From Spirometra erinaceieuropaei (taxonomy: Eukaryota; Platyhelminthes; Cestoda; Diphyllobothriidea; Diphyllobothriidae): DNA of 64,000 nt. Positions within the stretch are counted from its first letter, which is position 1; each line of letters starts with the position of its first letter. The stretch is taken from the NCBI GenBank assembly GCA_902702965.1, contig CACRXP010000421.1, positions 361,432 to 425,431 on the forward strand, in the 5' to 3' direction. Under the pieces are notes generated by a model. That model had not been told where the DNA came from, did no database searches, and saw only the letters and a program-made list of their open reading frames with translations. Both the position numbers and the translations under genes were made by a program. Of this stretch, positions 1 through 12,200 are shown one piece after another.

Positions 1-108
1 GTGACTTCCAGCAGCACATGCGTCTTGACAGCACCGTTTTTAAAGTTATGTAATGCTACTTTTCAGTTTTATTGGACTTCACACTGCATCACACTTTTTT
101 GCTCTCAG

Positions 109-210
109 GATTACTTGTGTATCAAGAGCGGAGGTCACCCCAAAACAATTCGCCTTCCTGCCGGAGTTCTTTGTGGACGACATCGCAGACTTTCTGCTTT
201 TTGTTGCGAG
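109..210 (+). CDS. UBE4B: UBE4B exon (first in window), Ufd2 core
   Basis: The acceptor is gctctcag before 109 and the donor is gt at 211. The exon starts with one base completing a codon and ends with two bases. It encodes the Ufd2-core segment containing [18 protein letters not shown]. Earlier exons are outside the window. Confidence 0.85.
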
Positions 211-3200
211 GTACTTGACTTTCTTTTCGCCTAAGTCTCTGCTCCTCATTCTTATCCAAAAAGTAATTGTCCAGATTGTATTATCCAACAGAGGACGCCT
301 GCACTTGCTTGGTGCATCGAACACCATCTCCTTGCATCTTTTTTTAGGACCGCACACGCTTTCTGCCCCGTCCCGCCGCCCATCCATCTGTATATTGTCC
401 ATACCCGAATCATGCTTTTCTGCTAGTCGTTGTTGGGTGCTAAATTTGGCCTTCGTAATTGAACCGTAGAAACTCTTTCGTCGTCTGAGATATTTACTGT
501 CACCTGATTTGCGGCCTCCGTAGAATATTATTATAGTCCCTCACCCTCGTCCGTCTCAGTCCTATGAACAGTTCATTCCTACCGCCATTTTCTGCAGGGT
601 TGACCTCAGCCCTGTCCTTGATGACCTATCCCGGTCCTGGAGGGGTCTGAACGGCATACAGTAGTTCGGGCGTCGTAATAGCCCTTTTCCCGGCAGCCAG
701 CAACTCGACTGCGTGGGAGCCGATAATCTTGACTGGCACACAGACACATAGCAGCGGCATGACAACTACATACTTCAACACCTGGCCAATCGAGTTGCCA
801 ACTGTGATAAGCATGTAGCGGCCTAGAATCTATATCCTATAAATACCGCAACACCTGGGCAATTCACTACCCTTATCTGACTCTGTTTCTAGTGATGGAT
901 TCAAGTGAGAATTAGAAACGTGACTAGTAAAGCTCTTGTTCCAGCGATCGCGTCCTCCTTCATCGCGACTACTTCCTGGAACTCGCCTCTTTGCTTCTAT
1001 TTTCCTTCCTACTTGTTTGATTTGGAACTGTTGGATAAAAGCACTCCTGCACATAAGTTTGCGTTGACAGTGTGGTATATTAGTGTTGTTATTCAGTACA
1101 AAACCATCTCTGCTAACGGTTAGTCTAACTAGACGCCGACCAGGTATGGCAAGTGTGGAAATTGCCTCCTTTCTAGACAGCACCAGCACAAACCACCGCA
1201 CCCAGTCCTCACGCAGACGCCACAGGGCCAAGTGAACCGGGGTAGTCTGCTCGCTGTTGTGTGAAGTTTTGTGGGCTGGTGTCGCGTAGTTTTTTCGGCT
1301 ACAGATTTGTGAACACTGATGGTAGAATTGAGCCGAGGGGCAATGTTGCCTTTGTGGACGTAGACGCGTAGGTATCCAACCAGGACAATTGGGCACTGGC
1401 TAGGCAAAAATATCCTTCTGACGGAGATGGGCAACGTATTATGTTCGGAGCCAGCTGTTGTTTATCATTCCAACAGCTACTAACACCTACTTAGTGCTAT
1501 AGTAAGGCGTAAAAAGCTGAGATTCATCGCTTTCCCGCACGTATTTTGTCGGAAAGATTTGGAGCCTAGTCGATATGTCCGAGTCTGTAAATGCCTTAAT
1601 AATAGTGACACTTCTTTGGAGTAAGGACTGTCTCTGCTGTTTTTGCCGCTGTTCCAATGGCAATTATTATGACATCACAGTATTGCAAAGCACTTGACGT
1701 CCAGAAGCGCGCATAGCGGTCCATTTTTCGCGGTATAAATGTCTGGTGGGCCTTGCCATTCCGCAAAATGCTTTTCCGTATCAAGCGTCTCTGCCTATTG
1801 TTAATTCTGTAACATATTTTACACGAAAGACAGTCGAGTATTGCGATTTATATGACAAACCATCCTTCCACGACGCCATTTGGTCACGTCATGCCTTCCA
1901 CTTTTTGAAAAATCACAAACGCCTTGAGAAGTACCGTGCATCTGTTTGGTGGTAATTTATCTCCTTTTTTCACCGTTTTTTAAGTTCCTTGCTGATGCCC
2001 TGTCTGGCGGATGCTGGCACTCTCTCATCTTTCGTCAATTTCATCCTGTTTGCAAGTTGCCATGCCCACTTCATCCGCAATCCCTATCTGGTCGCCAAGT
2101 GTGTCGAGGTTTGTACATCACTTTTCTCTTTGCCTTCTTCCTTATTCACGTGCGGAAGTTGTCTTTTGCCCTCAGCCCTCCTCAATGACTGTCTTTGTGC
2201 ACAGGAGTTTTCTCAGTCAGGAACGTCGAACTCTCTCTGTGTGTACTTTTCTGTACTAATTCATGATCAGTTTTCACCGAACTCGATTGGAACGTTGAGA
2301 AAGGAGACAATCAATGAGCCAATTATGACCCCCTGTCTGTCTTTCAGTTCACTTTCTGTCTAAGCCGTTGCATGTCTTCCTCAGTGGTGAAAAGTTAGGA
2401 ACCGTCCATTTTAAAATGTGTTTGGTTCTTTCGCGTAAAATTACCGTGTGAGGCTTGCTGTTAGGTAGGTGCGACCGCAGAACCGACTAGCAAGGAGTTT
2501 TCTCTCAACCGGCCCTCGGTTGAACGGCCTTCCACCCGTCTGCGTAAATCAAGCCTACAAAATACTTGCTACTTAAGCGCTTTGCCTCTGTTAACCAATT
2601 AAATTTTATGGAGGGCAAGCGTTAACGTCCATTTTCTTGGAAATTACGCCTTCATCGGTCTTTTTCATGCTTCCGAGCATGGGCATTGATTAGCTTTGGA
2701 TAAAAAATCCCCTAATACTTGTGTATTTTAAACAAAATCACCATTCATATGGACCCAACTGTGAAAAACTCGGCGCCTCGGTGTGATTCGAACCCACTTA
2801 GTAAGGGGAAGGCTTTAGTACAGCCATTCTTACATTCCTCTAAGGTTTCCACGCTAAATGCCGCGTACTTTCTCCGAAAAGAAAACCAGCACAACCATGT
2901 GTTGACACTAGGAGGCTTTCTGTTAGCCAATGGATTTCTGTAGAGCATTTGTCGAGCATACGCGTACATTCGATAAATTCTCATCGGGCGGGGTACAAAG
3001 TGAACCGTGTGCGCCATGAGAGGAATCGATTTACTGTTCGTCTTTGCATACAAGCGGGGTGCGTGAATAGGGGAGAGGAGGCAGTAAGTGACAGTGTGGG
3101 TTAGGTAGAGCCGTGTCACAGGGGGGGGGAGGAAGGACGGGGGGCGCAGAGACACATACAGTTAATCGATCTTTGCCCACGGTAGACGTTGATCTTGCAA

Positions 3201-6200
3201 GTAGTCGTTGACCCAGTCGCTTACCCTAGTTTGGTCGGAGCCTGTAAATCGCACGGAGGGCTTCGTTGGGATCCACACGATGCCTCGAATCAACCGTATA
3301 CATTTTTATTACATTGCGTGTTTTGTGAGTTACATCATTAAACCCGTGGACGGTGCGCAACCTTGATACTTTCCAAAAAACTGAAGTGTCCTCTTCCCTT
3401 ATCATCCACATTTTATGCAGACATACTTTTCCACAAATAAAATGTACAAAATAGTCTACTATGCAGCCCTGGCAACATTACTCTTTGCTTAGTCAGTATT
3501 TTGCGAGTTTCATTCACACGGGAGTGTGAAAAAGGCCGGCACACTACTGCACAGAAATTGACTTGGACGTACACGCCCTGATAACCAGCTGTACAACCCA
3601 ACCAACAAAATATCAGGCCGACCATCGAGCTAAGAACGGACCCTTCATGTAAGACCTAATAGCAGCCTGAGGAGCAAACCACACCAACACTTCATGCTAG
3701 CTTTGACTTGTTTCGGGACGATTTCGCATAAATGAAAGTTCATACCAATTTACTCTGAATAATTAGCCTGCTTGGTAAGCTGCCTCATCCTCTTGAGCCT
3801 GCCTATTCAAGCAAAAGTCTTAAAATTTGGAATTTTCCGTGACCAGGATTATGCAAGGTTTTATAGGTTAGGTCTTATTGATACGTCATGATATAGCAAC
3901 AGTGGGTTTAAAACATGGCACAATTGACAGCACGCTACGGTGCAAATCTTCATGCGGGACCTTTCATCGCACCCAGCTGTCAGAGTTCACTTATGATCTG
4001 TGACCGAGCTCATGAAATGTTGGTCGAAATTCCGAAATGCTTCTTTGATTGAGAGGGACTATCTAAGTAGGAGTACAATAATAATTACCATGCAGAGTAC
4101 ACCCCAGTTGTTTCAGCCACGATAGGGTTCCGGCTTTTGAAATCACTTCCCTTCGGTCGCCTGCAAGAACTTCACTTGGCCTAAAAACGCAAATGCAACC
4201 GCAGAGCGGGCTCAAAATTATTCAGGAATTAAGAAACTTCAAAACCTAGAAATATGCTTTCAAATTAATGCAGGAAAGGCCTTTTATGCACGTTTTCAAT
4301 AAAATAAGGGCCATCGAAAGGCACTGAAACAGTCATACTACCCAGGTAGTCATTTTTACTGAATGCGGTAAAAGAATTGTATTCAAAAGCCGCATTCAGC
4401 CTTGACTGAAATATCCTGGGATTACGCTGCATGATAATCAATATTACAATCCCACTGAAATAATTCTTCCCAGTCGAAGGCACATTTCAGAATTTTGGTT
4501 GAAATTTCCTGAGATCGGTCACTGACTGTAGGTATGCCATCCTTTTGGACGAAATACACAAGGATTTTGTTTAATATTTCTTTAGCTTCCACCTCTGCGA
4601 GGGATTTCGATGCCCGAAACACCGGCTGTCAAGCAAAACTAATGCACCCTTGGTTTAGGTCAAGTGTCTACATCTGCCTATTTCATATCCATTAATCGTC
4701 GAGGCATTCTGCCTATTGCCCTAACTTAATGCGCCCCCTCTCTCTCCACCCCCTAGGTCCTCTCGTACTGGTGCCACCCCGGTAGCTTGGGTCCAGGAAA
4801 CAACCTGAAAGGAGTCTTGGAGACTCTTGCTAATTCGAGACTGATTAGCGCCCTGATCCGGTTCTACATCGACATTGAGTCAACCGGTGCCTCCAATGAG
4901 TTCTATGACAAGTTCTCCATTCGGTTCAATATCTCTGTCATCTTCATCACTCTATGGGATGTGGGCTTTTTTAAGCCCCACTTCCTCCGTGAGGCTGAGT
5001 ACGTGTCAACCTTTCCTTTCCATTCATTCCTATTAAGTTTCCACGGGCTTCTCAACATTGCGCTGTTGTGGGTTGGTGAGTGATGACGGCCTAGTTCCGT
5101 AAACTTACCGTTACGGGGGTTCATCAATTTCCGTCAAGTAGATCAGTATTTAACTGCCTCACAAGTCATAAAACTCCGTCGTTAGTGTTGGTTACTTGGT
5201 TAGTTTATTTTTTTCGCTTCACTTCCCACAGAGAAATGGATACACCAGTGAAACTTTTGGACCGATTAATTTGCGTTGAGGACGAGATGGGTTACCCAAG
5301 TGATGCACTTCTTTGAATTACAGATGTTCAAGACTGTTTTCGCAGTTGACCTCACTGGCTGAGTACTTCCGCCCAGTGGGTGTTCCGTGTCCGGGGGTCA
5401 ATTTGCGACGTCTCTGCATGTGCCTGCTTAAACTGTCCTAAACTGATTGGGTAGACGTGAATTGCCGTTGATCACGTTGATGATACAGGTTGATATCCCC
5501 TCTATGGGCAGTCTAGCTTCTAAATGTGGCTGTAAGGGGTGTGCGCCCTGCCTATACAGGAGGCGTGAGATGTGGATCTTGTCTCCAGTTGCGTGTTCGC
5601 TGCGTCAAGTAAGGGCATGTGGCCGTCTATGAGTCGCGTGATCGCCCGTGTTAGAGTTGACGGAATTTCAGGCTAGCACGTTCGAACGAGTGACCCTCAG
5701 GCGGTAGGGTACGCATAAGGCCCCCAAACCCGCCGCACCACTTCTCCATGGAGCCCTAACTATTGCCGTGAACGCGTCTGGTACGGGGGTTCGGGCCACG
5801 TCAGGCTGCGGCTGCTACTATCTCTAACGATGAACTGCAGGAGTTCGAAAACTCAGAACGATAATACCCCGGTGCTCCACCAGCCTTCTTCTTCTTCTTC
5901 ACTTAGACGTCAGGTGGTGCTTCATCGTTTCGTCGGTTGACTGACAAGCTCAGGCAGGCCACTGGTGTATACGAGAGAAAGAAGCCGATATTGGTAATTG
6001 ACCACATTCTTTACTTAAATGAATTAGCACGACGCACGGAAAGTCGTAGTTTGAGAAGCTACTGGTTGACAGACCAGTAGAATGAGAACTAGGCTGTTAT
6101 TGCTCCTTCGTAGAGCAGTGTCTTATCTCCTGTGGTATCCAGACCCGCCTGCATCTTTACTGACTCAGTCTTGATACCCGGTTCAGGTGGGTGGGGCGTG

Positions 6201-9200
6201 CGCTAGATGCATCGAAAGTCCACTATCATTATAAACTAGTTCACGCGCAAGCCACTGTCCCTCCGCCCACCCTGCTGTGGGGCATACGATGGACATCGTC
6301 GGTAAATACGACCGAACTGTTACGTGTAATCAACAAGTTGGCTAACTTTGTCCGTCACTGTGCCGACGTCCTTTTCCGGTCGTCTTAGCTTCTCTTGTCA
6401 TCACAGCACGCTGGGTGAGGGTGAGGTAGTTGGCGCGAAAGTCAGCTACTCAAAAAGGCAAATTTACATGTAGGTCAGTTCTGCACTCTGGGGACAGGGA
6501 TGGAACGCATTACTTGCTAGAAGGAAACCACATGCTTGCATTCCATCTCGCCTCTGCCTGGTGCATAATGCTAAACCTGAGCATGGGAAGGGATTCATTT
6601 CACTGCCTTTCCAGGCTCCCTGCTACATGGATACTGCATCTCTTTGCAACGTGTACCAATTGTGTTCGTTTCCATGCTTACACCCCCCCTACATCTCGTA
6701 TGATAGGGAGGATCCGGCCATCTTCACAAAGTTCATCAATCGCATGATCAATGACATGTCCTTCCTGCTTGAAGAGGCTCTTGATGGCCTTAAGAAGGTG
6801 CGCGAGCTCCAGGAACTGCGCAATGACGCCGGTCGGTGGAGTAGGTTGTCACGACAACAGCAGCTTAACAACGCTGCCGAATTGGCCACTCATGAGCGTC
6901 AGGTAGGCCCTCTGTTCCTGCTTGTTGCCGTTTCTGCTAGCAGAGCATTATTCAGCGTCTGAACAGGTCCAGTCTAAACAATGTGTCCTCCTGAATACTC
7001 TCACGATCAGGTCTCCTGGTGAACTGCCCTACATCTCACAGTCCGCCGCGGGATACCTCTTCCCTGTTTGCTTCCTCTTAATTATCTATGCTATGGGTAG
7101 ATTTTCTTGCCACTTGTGATCCCTTTTTCTAGGATAAGTTCGATTAGAGGTATATGCAAACAGAGTGACATCTCACCTCTTTTGTGTTTTTACCCCAAAC
7201 GTGACTTTTGGTCCGCGTTTCGCGGTATGCTGCTTTTAGCCACAAGGGTCGCCCCCGGTGGCATAGGGTTATTGGTTTTGTTTTGTGTTGATTTAAGAAG
7301 ATAAACGTATGAACATACTGAGCACGTTAACTGCCTTGAGGTCTGCTGTGCATGTGAAGTGGACGGCCAGCACGTGTTGGGCACGTGTAGACGGGAACTT
7401 TATGTCAGGTCACTGCTGACAGGCCTACCTCTAGTCGTCCCGAACTCTTCTTGTCATTTGGCAGCATGGGCATAAGAACTGGGTGTATTGTCGATACAGC
7501 ACAAGTCCCCCTCCGTATGATCTAGTTCACGTTCTCTTCACCACGCTGCCCCTCCAGGATAGTGATTTTCACCATTGCTTTAGGCAGGTTGTCGAACCCT
7601 TGGAAGTATGCAAAGGGTTGGTTCTTGGTCAAATGGTGGATAGCCAAAAATCCACACTGCACCGTCCTTTTCTTTCCTTTTGATGGCGCTACAAATGCCC
7701 TATCCAAATGTCGGCGAGGATCTTCCACCTAACGAGTCTTGCCTGATGAACTACGGCCCTCACTGGTAGAATTGACAATTCGAGAGTGTTAATTTTAAAT
7801 CGCTAGAAGAACAAATTAGTCAGACGGCTACGTAAACTAGGCGAAACGTCATTGTGGAAAATTAATCGAATTCTCTTCATTTTGCGCATCTTGCCTAATT
7901 GATCTATGTGCTTATTTAAAAGAATTCTCCCTGAAATCGAGAGCTTTCTGGCTATTATGAAATTCTTCATAAACATTGTCTCTTTGCCTCCCTCTCCCTG
8001 TACTTGTCTTTTACCTCCTTTTCCACCAAATTCTGGTAGAAGTTCGTGTCGTAGTATTTTAACACCAGACTCTCTTAACCTCTACATATTCACCAAATAA
8101 TGCCCATGTCATCCATTGTGCTGCAATCTTTTGTTGACTAGCATTTTATTTATTCGATCCTCTGCAGGTCCGATCCTACCTCACTCTTGCCAACCAGACC
8201 GTGAAATTGCTCTTCCACCTCACTATGGACATCAAGGAGCCCTTTTTGCGACCTGAGATAATCGGCAAGCTGGCTGCGATGCTGGACTACAATATGGTTC
8301 AGTTATGTGGTCCCCAATGCAGCAGGTGGTTGCTTTCCCTTTTCAATTCCTTCTCAAGATAAATGTTTGTGCTTGCTTGCTCCATTTTCTACTACCATTA
8401 CCATCTGAGTATTCTCTGCTTTTAAACATTGGTTCTCAAGACGTAATTTCCTCAAGCAAACTCGTAATGAATACTCATTTCGCATGTTCCTTCCAAGAGA
8501 AGTTAATTACTTTACACAAGCATAAATAAAATCTAATGCAGCAGTCTCGATCTTTGCATAGTTGGCTCTTCGTAGTTTACTAGAACTGTTGTTAGTCGAA
8601 AGTCAGTATACCACTTTGCATTATACGCATTAGCCTTGTCATTCGGCCTAATTGCTATTTTTTCTGGTAAAGAGCTTTTGCGGATTTCAGCTGTGAATTC
8701 ATTAGATAGAGCGCAAAGTGGGCATTGTTTAGACCTTCTTTCACAGATTTTTTTGCCGTAAATTTCCACTTTACCGCATCTCGACTTGTCTCAGCACCGG
8801 AGCAGAGTTCATGAGGACAAAATTGGTCTTGCTGCTGAGACCTGGTAACCTAATGACGTTCACTGTGTCGGTACACAGGAATGCCGTTCACTGATCTTTT
8901 ACTCTGGCTGCTGGACGCAATACGAAGCGATTCCGCAGCAAGGTGAGCCCAGAGACGGTGACTTGTGCACGAATTTGTTTATAATGATGGCAAATTTGTA
9001 CAGCATCTACCTCACACTCTCCACCTGCCCCACCTGGACCCCGTGTCAAGACGAAGTCAAGAAGACTGGAGGCGGGGGAAGGCGCAGGTGAATGGCACGG
9101 TCGAGCCCGCACCTTGGCGTTCCACTCCACACCCCCTGGTCCACACAGCCAATGACCAGATTTTTGACCAACAGCAACAATGGGGGGTGGCAGGGGTCTC

Positions 9201-12200
9201 AGTGTGCGCGGCGGCTGCCGGCAGTCGGGCCTGCCACCGGACCCCAAGACGTCGGCATTTGTTATGGATCGCAAATCCGATAACGCCTGCCAGAATTCGA
9301 TACGGCCCCTGTGCTGGTCCGGCGCGGCTACTTGCATAGCGATTAACGATCAATCATATCGGAACGGCGTAAGGTGCTGTGAGTTATGGTTAGCCTATGA
9401 CGAAAGTAGGCCAGATGTGACCTATGGCACCAATGATAACTCTGTAAGAGTCGATCTGTTCGAACATTTATCGAAGATTGACATCGTGCTCGGAAAAGTC
9501 AGACACCGCAACCAATAGGTCAACCATACGAAACCAAGGCTTCTCAGAACTTTATCGATAAATTCCTCAGACTATAGACAGGCGAGTGAACCCAAACAAC
9601 CTAAAAAGAGTGATAACGGCAGTTTGGGGCGCATTACGGGCCTCGGTAAATAAGCAAGTCAGGTTCTTGAAGATACACGATTACTATGCAACTAGATAGC
9701 AGTCTTGAATATTTTTGGACAGGCACTGATCAGGAGTAATCAGTGAGTTCAGGTCGCGTTAGCCGCCAGAACGGAATGATGTTCAGCAACTGTCTGGCTG
9801 TCGTCTGCCTAAGCCAGGTACGTGGTCAGACTCCGTCTTGACAATCTTCAAAGACTCCGAGGCAAGACGACGCGACCAGTAGGGTTTGAAAGTACGCCGT
9901 CGTCAGTCAGACATACTCAACCCCGAGGTGTGCATCACCTGGGGCTCGATTCCGCGACCTGTTGGTTAGAAGTCTAACGCCGTTTGTCGCTGTCCTGTCG
10001 CATGCGGGATCAAGCCCCAGGGGTTACACACTTCGGAATAGGGTATGGCTGGCTGACGACGGCTAACGGGCCAGAAACAGCCATTCCAGTTCTTGTCTTT
10101 GTCAGTAATGCAGGTAGAAAAATTTTATTCTTTAGAGAGTAGTGGATTAATAGTTGGACAAGGCTGCACGGGATGCCCTGCACCAAATTTACGGTGCGTC
10201 TTCGTTCCTGGGCAAGTCAGTGAAGTCTTCATGTCCTCCATGATCTGGAAATGGCAAAAATTGTTGCTTTAAACTTTCACCCGTGTGTGCTTTCCTTACA
10301 ACTTTATATCCTACTTTCCGCAGTCATCTTAGAGTGAAAAGCGGTCTCTAGGCCTATAGCCTCGTGTTCCCCTCATGTAGGACCTCCCTTACTTAAGATG
10401 TGAGAACCTGCAAGTTTTTTCTCACCTCTCTCATTTTCCAATATGGACTGTTTTTTTACTTCGCTTTTTCCTGCCCTTCCGGAGACTGAGAAGCTAGTTG
10501 TGCTCGGGGGAAGCCTTTTCTTTGTCACAGATAATAATTGCATGCCGTAATTCTCCTTTTTGAGCATGGTTGGCCACGTCCGTCTTTTGCATAAGCGTCC
10601 TACAACATGACTCGTACAGTTCTCCTAGGCCATATTGCCTGTTACTTCTTGTATTCGCAGCCCCTTTCGCCTGTTGCATCGTTTTCTAAACCTCTCCTCT
10701 ACCGCTCTTCGTAGCCTCAAAGTGCGCGATCCGGAGAGCTATGGTTGGGCGCCTAAACGTCTGCTGGCTCACATTACGGCCATATATGTGCATCTCGATA
10801 CCCCCGACAACCGCTTTGCCACTTCCATTGCGGAGGACGAGCGAAGCTACTCTCCCCAACTCTTTACCAAGGCGCACAACCTGATGACCCGTCATGGAAT
10901 TCAAACGCCAGACTATTTGGCCGGATTTTCCGCCCTCACTGAAAAGGTCAGACCCCGTTAGCGCCTGGCGTCGTCAGATAATATGAATAAGTGTAGACTG
11001 GCATGTAGACATACTAGGGGAACTGCCCGAAGTCTCTGGAATTTTTCCTGATTTTTGTCGTCTGACTTCTAAAGAACTCTGAACCAGGCCCTTACCCATC
11101 AGCTATGATTCACGGAGTATCTTTTTCTTTTGTTGTTATTTCCTGCATTGTCCAGCCATGTTTTCAGAATAGCTCCTTCTCGTCAGATTGGCTGTATATG
11201 GGATACCAGCCTGGCCCCTTTGATGTTCACAGCTCAAAGTTGAGACCAGACGACTAGATCATACAGTGGAGCAGCCCATTAAGGGCTAACAGAAAGTGAC
11301 AAATGCTTTTATTCGAAAGACCCTTTTTTCATGCTGACTCTTGGGATTCGAGATCGCTTCTCACGGGATTCCAGAGCGTTTTCATAAACTCTTCCCCCTC
11401 CCCCGAATGGAACATTCCGTACGAAGTATCAAAGGTCCCCGGCAATGTTTGCCTATTGCAGAAGCTTGTCGGCGTGCAGCATAGACAATGCTGGAAATGC
11501 GTTCTCCGATCGAATGCCGAGACATGTTCATCCCGTTTTGCCTTGAACCTCAATCTAGTGCCCTCTCAGGCAGTCGCATAGCAACAAGTAATTAGGTAAA
11601 AGTACCAACAAAGATAAGGGCGACTGAGATGGCTATTTCTGACTTATTATCCGTCGTCCGGCCAGCCTAACCCAAACTCCGGTTTTGCCTGACCGGATCC
11701 CGAAGCCCGTGTTTTCGGTCATCGAGCGTCCTACCAATTGAGCCACGGGCTCGTCCTGCTGGTTACGATCGGGAATATGCAATAGTAGAGGGGTGCTCAC
11801 CGATCCAGTCTCCCTTTTCTTTTTCGCTAATACCCTTTTGCCTATATCATGCGCCGTTGTGCGGCTGCCGGTTGGGCACGAGAGAGAGCCCTAAGGCACG
11901 ATGGGACGAGCGAGTTCCGCAAAAACGATCGGTGAGCGCCCCTCTACCATTGCACATTCGCGATCTTAATCGACAGGACAATTAGGCCGTGGCTCAGTGG
12001 TTAGGGCTGTTGAACTCCTAACTAACAGGTCGCGGGATCGAGCCCCAGGTATTCCACACTTCGGGGTTGAGTATGACCGGTTGACGACGGTGAATAAGCC
12101 AGAAATGGCCATTCCATTGTCCCTTGTCTTTGCCGGTAAAACCATTTTCAATTGTTTCCGCACGCGAGGCGCTACGACCGTTGTGCGTCCGCCTGCCAAG

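Noticed and set aside
2745..2860. tRNA gene on the minus strand
   Set aside because: Only a T-arm-like piece is present. No acceptor stem or anticodon arm can be paired, so it is listed as a SINE-like fragment only.
11640..12060. Functional tRNA genes at the family A heads
   Set aside because: The A and B boxes are imperfect, the cloverleaf does not close, and the same heads recur with a common non-tRNA tail, which means SINE.
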